NCBI GenBank assembly: GCA_039030125.1 | Contig: JBCCEV010000067.1 | Coordinates: forward strand, 1-21,665 | Length of the DNA: 21,665 nucleotides | Direction: 5' to 3' | Origin: JBCCEV01 sp039030125 | Lineage (GTDB): Bacteria > Pseudomonadota > Gammaproteobacteria > Ga0077536 | Shown: piece by piece, positions 16,264-21,665 of the stretch | Numbering within the stretch: the first letter of the stretch is position 1 | Layout of the letters: each line of letters starts with the position of its first letter | Notes under the pieces: generated by a model | The model's input: the letters and a program-made list of their open reading frames with translations, nothing else | What the model was told of the DNA's origin: nothing | Database searches by the model: none | Position numbers and translations under genes: made by a program

Positions 16264-17304
16264 ATGAAATTTGGCTTGATGTACAGCTTTATTACGCCAC
16301 ACGATCAAAGCGTGTCGCATCAAGCCACGTTTCGCGAACTCGATACTCTGGTGCCGCTAGCGGAAACACTCGGATTCCACTCTTTTCAAACCACCGAGCA
16401 CCATTTTCAGCGCAATGGGTGGGCCCCGAGCCCGCTAATGGTACTAGCCCACGCGGCGGGATTGACCGGGCACATGCGTCTGGTGACCAACATCTTGATC
16501 TTGCCGCTTTACGATCCGCTCCGTTTGGTAGAAGACGTCAACACGCTGGACAATCTCTGTGGTGGAAGACTCACTCTTGGCGTGTCGCCAGGGTACGTTT
16601 CGGAAGAATTTGACGCTTACCAGGTGCCGTATTCCGAACGCTTTATGCGCGCGGAAGAAATGCTCGATATCCTTGAAGGATCATGGCGCGCCTCGCGTGA
16701 GGACAAGATTTTCGCGCACGAAGGCCACTTTTACTCGATACCTCCCGTCAACATTGTGCCGCGACCAATCCAAAACCCTATCCCTGTTTGGTACGGCGTC
16801 TCCGGACCTAAGCTTTTGGAAAGAGCCGCGCGCCGCCAATGTCCAGTAACGGCATCGCCACGACATACGAACGAAGAACTCATCGCACACTATCAGCGGT
16901 TTGACGCCGCAGGGGCAAAAGTCGGATTTAAAACCCGCGAGCGTCCGATTATTCGCGAGGTCTTTCTAGCACCAACGACCAAGCAGGCGGAAGCGCTGGC
17001 CGGACCCGCGATCGTCGAGCTGTTCGGCTTATACGGTCGCAAATCCGTGCAAGGCGAACGTGAGTTGCGCAATGATGCAGGCGAACTCATAGAATCCGAA
17101 GAGCAGGTTGACTTTCGAACCTTTGCCTCACGCTACATCGTTGGCGATCCTGCATCTGTCAAAGAACAAATGGCGGCGTTAAATGAGGATCTCGCACCCT
17201 CTGAAATTATTTGCCGCATGCAATTGCCTGGCATCTCAGAGAAGGATTTCGAACAGTCGTTAAAGCTCTTCGGTGATCAGATAATCCCTGAATTTGAGGG
17301 CTGA
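16264..17304 (+). CDS. Luciferase-like (LLM) flavin-dependent oxidoreductase
   Basis: A TIM-barrel enzyme of the bacterial luciferase/F420 superfamily, 346 residues, probably FMNH2-dependent. Typical pieces are the first strand MKFGLMYSFITPHD, the GFHSFQTTEHHF segment (about 38-49), LVTNILILPLYDPLRLVEDV (about 78-97), the GGRLTLGVSPGY turn (about 105-116), and RPIQNPIPVWYG (about 168-179). A luciferase-like C-terminal region with FASRYIVGDPASVKEQM follows. Superfamily is secure; the substrate is not readable. It lies 28 bases after gatB with an AGGAG 13 bases before the ATG, so it could be read through from the gat operon, although a role with GatCAB is not implied. It ends 13 bases from the stop of a convergent gene. 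Confidence 0.85.
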   Translation: MKFGLMYSFITPHDQSVSHQATFRELDTLVPLAETLGFHSFQTTEHHFQRNGWAPSPLMVLAHAAGLTGHMRLVTNILILPLYDPLRLVEDVNTLDNLCGGRLTLGVSPGYVSEEFDAYQVPYSERFMRAEEMLDILEGSWRASREDKIFAHEGHFYSIPPVNIVPRPIQNPIPVWYGVSGPKLLERAARRQCPVTASPRHTNEELIAHYQRFDAAGAKVGFKTRERPIIREVFLAPTTKQAEALAGPAIVELFGLYGRKSVQGERELRNDAGELIESEEQVDFRTFASRYIVGDPASVKEQMAALNEDLAPSEIICRMQLPGISEKDFEQSLKLFGDQIIPEFEG

Positions 17305-17317
17305 CCAAGGGCTCGGT

Positions 17318-17923
17318 CTATTGCCGGTCGAGACGACGCCCGAAAAACGGCAACGCGAGCAGAGCGCACCACAACGCGCTCGGCGATGGGACCTGCATTG
17401 CCGAGTACGTTGGATAATCGACTTTAACGCCCGCTAGACGGAAGGGCGTGTTCATTCCGCGAAATTCGAAAACCGACCCTGTCAGACCTACCAGCGAGAG
17501 CTCAGAAAACTTCCCGGCGCCGATTTGCCATTTGATCTTGCGGGCAAAGACACCATCGATCCAGATTTCCATCTTGCCGGCTGCCGTTTTGTCTTTCAGA
17601 AAGACCAAGGCGTTGAGCCCGGCGACCGTCGCAGGGGAAAAATCGAGCAGTACAGAGGCGTTGGCTAAAAGCCCGCCGCCGAATCCGGTGACACCTAAAC
17701 CAATATCGTCATCACGATCGAGCACGCCTTGAGTGCCGCCGACGGATAATAGTACGTTGGCACCGGTGGTTGCCTCGACAACCGTGGCGCTTGATCCGAG
17801 CGCGCCAGATGCCAACCCAAGGGCATTGGGTCCAAGGAAATTAATCTCAATTGGGACCGCTTGGGCGACCGTGCAAAACATTGCCAGTAACCAAGCGAAC
17901 GCAACTTTGTTCCATGTGTTCAT
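17318..17923 (-). CDS. Exported PEP-CTERM-type protein, unknown role
   Basis: With the ATG at 17923 (AAGGA five bases upstream) the protein has 201 residues; an upstream in-frame start would add eight residues before the signal peptide and has no such site. A signal peptide MNTWNKVAFAWLLAMFCTVAQA opens it. The mature part is Gly/Ala/Val-rich and looks like a beta-rich domain. The end is a PEP-CTERM-like sorting signal: VPSPS, a hydrophobic helix ALWCALLALPFF and the basic tail GRRLDRQ. Such proteins are cut by an exosortase, none of which lies in the window. A short inverted repeat (GTTCCA...TGGAAC, 17941-17958) lies in the leader. No functional domain was recognised. Confidence 0.72.
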   Translation of the reverse strand: MNTWNKVAFAWLLAMFCTVAQAVPIEINFLGPNALGLASGALGSSATVVEATTGANVLLSVGGTQGVLDRDDDIGLGVTGFGGGLLANASVLLDFSPATVAGLNALVFLKDKTAAGKMEIWIDGVFARKIKWQIGAGKFSELSLVGLTGSVFEFRGMNTPFRLAGVKVDYPTYSAMQVPSPSALWCALLALPFFGRRLDRQ

Positions 17924-17940
17924 GCAGTTCCTTCTACCCG

Positions 17941-17958
17941 GTTCCATCTACTTGGAAC
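17941..17958. repeat. Inverted repeat in leader of the first PEP-CTERM gene
   Basis: GTTCCA-TCTACT-TGGAAC has 6-bp arms and a 6-base loop, 17 bases upstream of the proposed ATG. It could be a small hairpin in the leader or a protein site; chance is possible. Confidence 0.3.
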
Positions 17959-18061
17959 GGAGTATCCCCAAACCACATTCTACGCCCCGAACAAAGAAAA
18001 GCCAGCAGCTAATTCTTCAATTAAAACAGCAAGTTAAATATGAAAATCGGAGCCAATCCGG

Positions 18062-19126
18062 TCAGGCTGGCCAATCACCCAATGCGCGGCGGCGCGCCGC
18101 AAATTGTTTCTTGAGGACCGGTAGGTCCTGCGGCTCGGCGTCCTTATGGCGGCAGGTGGTGCACGGTGAGTCCTTTTCGTCGAATGTCATCATCGAGCGC
18201 CGCCACCCGAGGAGCTTGTCCGCATAGATATCAAAAATCGACGACTGGCTCGACGCTAGGGACTCAACGACAAATTCACGGTGCTCATTCTTGTCACTCA
18301 AAACATTACAGCAAGGGACAACATCACCGGTGTAATCCACCACAAATGTAGAAAAGGGCTCCCAGCAGGGCGCTAACCTTCGTTCACTCATGAAGTCGTT
18401 CAACAAACCGCCCCGGTCGGTGCTTTCATATGAAAAATCCAAGCAGGCTGACTGCACGCGTAACCGCCCATGTTGGTAGGTGCGGCGCACCGAGCGGCTA
18501 GCTTCGTAATTTGTAAGCGCCCTTAGTCCCAATTTTTCCTCAACCCGATCGGTGTAGGTGCGCGCGTTCTTAAGACTCCAACCTTTCGCGCGCACCGGCA
18601 AATAGATACTCATATAAACGACATCAAGGCCCAGCTCGCTGAGCGAATCGAGCACTGCTGTGTTGAGATAATCGGTATTGGTTACTATCGCCAATTCGCC
18701 ATGGGGAATAAGTTCGCGAGCGAGTTTGAGCTGTTCGTACAGATAAGGAATGTTGGCGAGCGGCTCCGAGTAGCGTGCGACTTTGAGCTGTCCACGATAG
18801 TCTATTTCGCCCAGCTCTTGGAAAATTTGCGCTAAGACCGCGGCATTAGTCGTGGTGTCGTTGAAGATCCGATTGCGATCAACGTTTGGACAAAAAGAGC
18901 ATAGACGATTGCATTTTGCATGCGTCTCAATTTCCACGAGCTTTACGTGTCTAGCGAACAGACCTTGCTTTGTCTCCCTTGATGCGGCTTTTAAATCGCG
19001 GAAAAGATCCGACTCGAGTTCATTAAACAAGACGCGCCATTGTCGACGCCTACGGATACCGGCGAGCGTCGCTTCGGGTAGCAAAGCTTCCGAGCATCGG
19101 GCAACAAATGTTTGTAAGGTGTTCAC
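18062..19126 (-). CDS. Radical SAM/SPASM domain protein
   Basis: A 354-residue iron-sulfur enzyme of the radical SAM superfamily. Cys72, Cys76 and Cys79 in KCNRLCSFCP form the CxxxCxxC that binds the SAM-cleaving 4Fe-4S cluster. A central barrel includes ARYSEPLANIPYLYEQL and the strand ELAIVTNTDYL. The C-terminal third has a SPASM-like set of cysteines: LAPCWEPFSTFVVDYTGDVV, PCCNVLSDKNE, and SPCTTCRHKD near the end, for one or two auxiliary clusters. About 60 residues precede the barrel. The start is GTG. It sits between a PEP-CTERM gene and a divergent GST gene; no peptide substrate gene is evident next to it. The substrate is unknown. Confidence 0.88.
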   Translation of the reverse strand: MNTLQTFVARCSEALLPEATLAGIRRRRQWRVLFNELESDLFRDLKAASRETKQGLFARHVKLVEIETHAKCNRLCSFCPNVDRNRIFNDTTTNAAVLAQIFQELGEIDYRGQLKVARYSEPLANIPYLYEQLKLARELIPHGELAIVTNTDYLNTAVLDSLSELGLDVVYMSIYLPVRAKGWSLKNARTYTDRVEEKLGLRALTNYEASRSVRRTYQHGRLRVQSACLDFSYESTDRGGLLNDFMSERRLAPCWEPFSTFVVDYTGDVVPCCNVLSDKNEHREFVVESLASSQSSIFDIYADKLLGWRRSMMTFDEKDSPCTTCRHKDAEPQDLPVLKKQFAARRRALGDWPA

Positions 19127-19155
19127 CGCGAACGTAATACCAATCTCGCTTGGCG

Positions 19156-19169
19156 GGGACTATAGTCCC
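19156..19169. promoter_or_regulatory. 14-bp perfect palindrome upstream of the radical SAM gene
   Basis: GGGACTATAGTCCC is fully self-complementary and lies 30-43 bases before the radical SAM start. It contains TATAGT, so it may overlap a -10 element. It is followed by a run AAAAATTTT. Direct observation; operator role is inferred. Confidence 0.42.
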
Positions 19170-19178
19170 AAAAATTTT

Positions 19179-19196
19179 GCGCTTCTAGCGAAGCGC
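19179..19196. repeat. Second inverted repeat upstream of the radical SAM gene
   Basis: GCGCTTC-TAGC-GAAGCGC has perfect 7-bp arms and a 4-base centre, nine bases from the previous palindrome. Together they place two dyads within 41 bases of the control region shared with the GST gene. Confidence 0.4.
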
Positions 19197-19291
19197 TTAA
19201 CGTAGATACATTTGTTATCAGCGCTGCCGCTCAAGCGACCGACGAATCAAGGTCAAGCACCTCGCCCCTGGGGTCGACCGCGCGGCGGACT

Positions 19292-19319
19292 TTAAGAATT
19301 CTATATCTCGCTAGATAAT
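19292..19319 (+). promoter_or_regulatory. Candidate promoter for the GST-like gene
   Basis: TTAAGA, a 16-base spacer, then GATAAT (five of six matches to TATAAT). It ends 26 bases before the ATG at 19345, giving a leader of about 20 bases. Confidence 0.42.
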
Positions 19320-19344
19320 CCCAGGTGGTTTGTTGGAGAGAACT

Positions 19345-20181
19345 ATGCGCGTCGAAATCGATCAAGTCACCCGTGATTACGTTTCTATCGAGGAAGCCCG
19401 GCAACAAGACGGATTGCGGATCATATTGCCCGAAATCACGGTCCCGGGGCCCTGGTTCGAGTCCTGTAAATGCATCTACTATGTAAAAGGCCTGGAATTC
19501 ATCGCCGTGCGTGGCGCAAACCTCGGTTCGCCCGGTATTGCGATCGGTATGAACGGCACCCAATCACAGCTTGTTGAATGGACCGGCCAATCCAGCTTGC
19601 CGGTTGTCGTTTATAACAACGACCTTCCGCGCAGTAACTACGTCCAACAGTTGCGGTTGGCCGAGAGGTTGAATCCGCAACCAAAGTTGATCCCTGATGA
19701 TGTCGAAGACCGCGTGCGAATGTTTGGACTCGCCAATGAATTACTAGGCGAGAACGGTATGGTTTGGGACTACCGGCTGACGATGGTAACCGCCGGTGTG
19801 AACGCACCCGGCGCCAGCGACGAACAAAAAGGTCTGTTCGGCTTCCTTGGCCAAAAATATGGCTATTCCGAGGAAACGGGGAAAGAAGCGATGCGCCGCG
19901 TGTGCGATCGCATCCAATTGATGGCAGGGCAAATCACAGACCAAAAAGCGCATGGCTCTAAATATCTGATTGGCGATTCACTGACTGCCCTAGACATTTA
20001 TTGGGCCTGCGCCTGCGGCCTAATCGCGCCCATGGACGAAGGGCGGTGCCCAATGTCGACCGACTTTCGCGCCATTTACGGACAGCTCGATGAACCCTCT
20101 CAGGAAGCATTAATCGACGAGTTGATTAAACACCGCGATTTCATTTATGACAAATATCTTGAGCTGCCTATCGTCTTTTAG
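19345..20181 (+). CDS. Glutathione S-transferase-like protein
   Basis: Cytoplasmic protein, 278 residues from the ATG at 19345, chosen because GGAGAG lies 4 bases upstream; an upstream TTG at 19330 would add five residues but swallow that site. The N-terminal part (about 25-120) looks thioredoxin-like, with the cis-Pro strand SLPVVVYNNDLPRSNYVQQL (about 82-101). The helical C-terminal domain ends in YLIGDSLTALDIYWACA (about 210-226), matching the GST helix-capping motif (Ser/Thr-x-x-Asp). The protein is longer than many GSTs and the usual catalytic Ser/Cys motif at the N-terminus is not obvious, though CKC is present near residues 41-43. Substrate unknown. Confidence 0.75.
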   Translation: MRVEIDQVTRDYVSIEEARQQDGLRIILPEITVPGPWFESCKCIYYVKGLEFIAVRGANLGSPGIAIGMNGTQSQLVEWTGQSSLPVVVYNNDLPRSNYVQQLRLAERLNPQPKLIPDDVEDRVRMFGLANELLGENGMVWDYRLTMVTAGVNAPGASDEQKGLFGFLGQKYGYSEETGKEAMRRVCDRIQLMAGQITDQKAHGSKYLIGDSLTALDIYWACACGLIAPMDEGRCPMSTDFRAIYGQLDEPSQEALIDELIKHRDFIYDKYLELPIVF

Positions 20182-20227
20182 TCCGCACACAGGCTCGAAA
20201 GAACCGTTCACTTCCCGACCGAGTGAC

Positions 20228-20866
20228 TTAACTCGAAAGCTGAACGATTTTCTCGGCACGCCTTCGACGAGCGAGTGCAAACAGCCCGACCATGACCAGC
20301 CAAATCGTGTGCGGCGCCGGAACCGCGACTACGGCCGCGCGAATGTTATCGATAAAAAACCAATCCGACTGGCTATCGACTCCACTACCAGTTGCCTCTA
20401 GCGCGAAGCTCAGCGCTACGTTACCCGAAATCGCGCTTGTATCGACCGCAATATCGGTAACAGTCCCGTGGGTTTGAGAACTCCATATTAGGGTAGAGCC
20501 CAGGTAAACGGCTGCACGAATGAAGCTTTGGTAGGCCGTTGCGCCACCGGAAGAGTCAAGTGTGGTGTCGAACAGGAGTTCATCCACCGAAGTTAGATCG
20601 ATGCTTTGCGAAAGACTTCGAAACTGGCCATTCGAGAAGCTAAGTCGACCGCAAAAACTTGAAGCGCAGGTCGTTTGGGAGAAGATTCGGTAGCTTCTAA
20701 TGCCGTCTGTCGCAAAGGCGCCGGTTACGCCTGCGCCAAATCTTCCCACGCTCGTGCTCGCCCAGCCGAGCGTGCCGGATTCGAAGCTGGGGTTGATGAC
20801 TACTGCGTGCGCCTGGTTACCCCAAACCAACAGAAATAAGGCTGCAGCTCCGATCAGAACTCTCAT
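20228..20866 (-). CDS. Exported PEP-CTERM-type protein, beta-sandwich-like
   Basis: Starting at the ATG at 20866 (GAGG with 8 bases to the start) it has 212 residues; the longer frame to 20926 would put 20 residues before the signal peptide. Signal peptide MRVLIGAAALFLLVWGNQAHA. The mature region begins VVINPSFESGTLGWASTSVG, the opening often seen in carbohydrate-binding-like jelly-roll domains of PEP-CTERM proteins, followed by a Ser/Thr-rich body with a CASSFC pair. The end is a sorting signal: VPAPHT, hydrophobic IWLVMVGLFALA, basic RRRRA. It resembles the tail of the protein at 17318-17923 (VP-x-P, Trp near the helix start). Likely an extracellular or surface protein; role unknown. Confidence 0.75.
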   Translation of the reverse strand: MRVLIGAAALFLLVWGNQAHAVVINPSFESGTLGWASTSVGRFGAGVTGAFATDGIRSYRIFSQTTCASSFCGRLSFSNGQFRSLSQSIDLTSVDELLFDTTLDSSGGATAYQSFIRAAVYLGSTLIWSSQTHGTVTDIAVDTSAISGNVALSFALEATGSGVDSQSDWFFIDNIRAAVVAVPAPHTIWLVMVGLFALARRRRAEKIVQLSS

Positions 20867-21049
20867 CGAATTTTCCTCGGGTAAAAATGGTCGCGAACAA
20901 AGTAACGTGATCGCGTTTACCCACAAAGAAGTTCAGGAAGCTTCGACGTAAACAATTGTTGCGCTCTTGACCACAGATTCTCCTCGAAACAGGGATTGTC
21001 GAACGTACCGTGGATCGAGAGAACCCTCGCGCGGATCGCGGCGTAGCGG

Positions 21050-21079
21050 CTTATAATTTGAATCTAACGAAACTGGAAA
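21050..21079 (-). promoter_or_regulatory. Possible promoter for the second PEP-CTERM gene
   Basis: On the minus strand TTTCCA, an 18-base spacer, then TATAAG. It lies directly downstream of the rRNA terminator and about 185 bases before the ATG, so the leader would be long. Weak match. Confidence 0.27.
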
Positions 21080-21080
21080 C

Positions 21081-21118
21081 AAAAAAATCCCCGGCCTCTT
21101 TCGAGACCGGGGATTTCT
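21081..21118 (-). terminator. Intrinsic terminator of the rRNA operon
   Basis: A 14-bp stem (21085-21098 with 21103-21116, one non-Watson-Crick position) closed by a 4-base loop, GC-rich in its core, followed on the minus strand by seven Ts. It lies 8 bases past the 3' end of 5S rRNA. A textbook rho-independent terminator. Confidence 0.93.
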
Positions 21119-21125
21119 AATTTAA

Positions 21126-21243
21126 TGCCTGGCAATGACCTACTTTCACATGGCAGCTGCCACACTATCATCGGCGCAGAGCAGTTTCACTTCTGAGTTC
21201 GAGATGGATTCAGGTGGGACCTACTCGCTATGGTCGCCAGGCA
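21126..21243 (-). rRNA. rrf: 5S ribosomal RNA
   Basis: About 118 bases. On the minus strand it starts TGCCTGGCGACCATAGCGAG and ends GTAGGTCATTGCCAGGCA; the two ends pair to form helix I. The internal CCATCTCGAACTCAGAAGTG is the conserved loop A-helix III part. Complete and co-oriented with the 23S fragment. Confidence 0.96.
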
Positions 21244-21255
21244 AACCGGTTGGCT

Positions 21256-21314
21256 AGAAAAGGGGTCAGAGCCCTTTTTCCAAAGCGCAGAAAAAGGGCT
21301 CTGACCCCTTTTCT
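21256..21314. repeat. Perfect 25-bp inverted repeat in the 23S-5S spacer
   Basis: Arms 21256-21280 and 21290-21314 are exactly complementary over 25 bases, around the 9-base loop CAAAGCGCA. The core GGGGTCAGAGCCC belongs to a type of dispersed palindrome I recall from many environmental Gram-negative genomes (REP or MITE-like), but I could not check a database. As RNA it would make a long hairpin between 23S and 5S. No second copy was seen in the window. Confidence 0.8.
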
Positions 21315-21385
21315 GCCCCGCCGAATTCGGAAAATCGATAATCAGTCTTTGCGTAAGTAACAAGTCAACGCGTTTGAGCGTTATA

Positions 21386-21567
<182 letters not shown>

Positions 21568-21665
21568 CGGAAGTCGCGCGCCGCCATAGCGGCCACCCGG
21601 AGTGGGCGGCCGGTGCCGGCATAGATCTCGGGCGCGATCCGCAGCCGCGGCAGCAAAGCCAGGAA
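21568..21665. other. GC-rich non-23S DNA at the window end
   Basis: Ninety-eight bases, 72 of them G or C, against roughly half in the rest of the window. No 23S conserved motif is present. One minus-strand frame from base 21665 stays open across the whole stretch (FLALLPRLRIAPEIYAGTGR and on), reading like coding DNA of a high-GC organism, but it is too short to name. Assembly chimera is the likeliest reading; a real insertion into 23S is possible. Confidence 0.6.

Noticed and set aside
17985..18015. Sigma-54-like TGGC...TTGT upstream of the first PEP-CTERM gene (minus strand)
   Set aside because: Spacing is one base short and the essential GC at -12 is missing.
21052..21057. Perfect TATAAT on the plus strand
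   Set aside because: No -35 element at a workable distance, and transcription would run against the rRNA operon terminator and 5S.
21568..21665. Group I or II intron or homing element in 23S
   Set aside because: Only 98 bases are visible, no intron core or endonuclease motif is present, and the site is not one I know to be used by 23S introns.

Overview
The window looks like chromosomal DNA of an uncultured, environmental gammaproteobacterium. The support is the linked order mreBCD-mrdAB-mltB-rlpA-dacA with ybeD-lipB nearby, a divergent gatCAB operon, an E. coli-type YadG/YadH exporter, and two PEP-CTERM-type proteins (common in biofilm-forming environmental Gram-negatives). Genus cannot be read from the sequence alone.

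Layout. (1) 1-869, minus: lipB (cut by the window edge) and ybeD, overlapping by one base. (2) About 900-3585: an accessory block placed between ybeD and the rest of the cell-wall cluster. It holds an unannotated-looking 50-residue two-helix membrane miniprotein (+), a SixA-type phosphohistidine phosphatase (-) and a yadG-yadH ABC exporter (+); sixA and yadG diverge from a short region with a 16-bp palindrome. (3) 3591-12827, minus: a 9.2-kb run of nine tightly packed cell-elongation genes, mreB-mreC-mreD-mrdA(PBP2)-rodA-mltB-rlpA-dacA(PBP5 type)-dat. MreBCD position the elongasome, PBP2/RodA make septum-independent peptidoglycan, MltB and RlpA cut glycan strands, DacA trims D-Ala from pentapeptides, and the D-amino-acid transaminase can turn released D-Ala into D-Glu. 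(4) 13043-16235, plus: gatC-gatA-gatB, the Glu/Asp-tRNA amidotransferase, followed by a luciferase-like flavin oxidoreductase. (5) 17318-20866: an accessory segment with two PEP-CTERM-type exported proteins, a radical SAM/SPASM protein and a GST-fold protein, with inverted repeats in the control regions. (6) 21081-21567, minus: the 3' end of an rRNA operon: 23S 3' part, spacer with a perfect 25-bp inverted repeat, 5S and a strong intrinsic terminator. (7) 21568-21665: 98 GC-rich bases (72 of 98 are G or C) that do not continue the 23S rRNA and look like an assembly chimera or a foreign insertion.

Most notable reading: seven of the nine elongation-operon genes start at non-ATG codons, and mreC appears to start at AUU, with an AGGAG six bases upstream and the conserved MreC N-terminus only reachable from that codon. 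No CRISPR, tRNA, transposase gene or phage gene was seen. No wholly new multi-gene system could be demonstrated; the strongest unexplained items are the mreC AUU start, the 50-residue membrane protein, the PEP-CTERM/radical SAM/GST segment and the hairpin repeat inside the rRNA operon.
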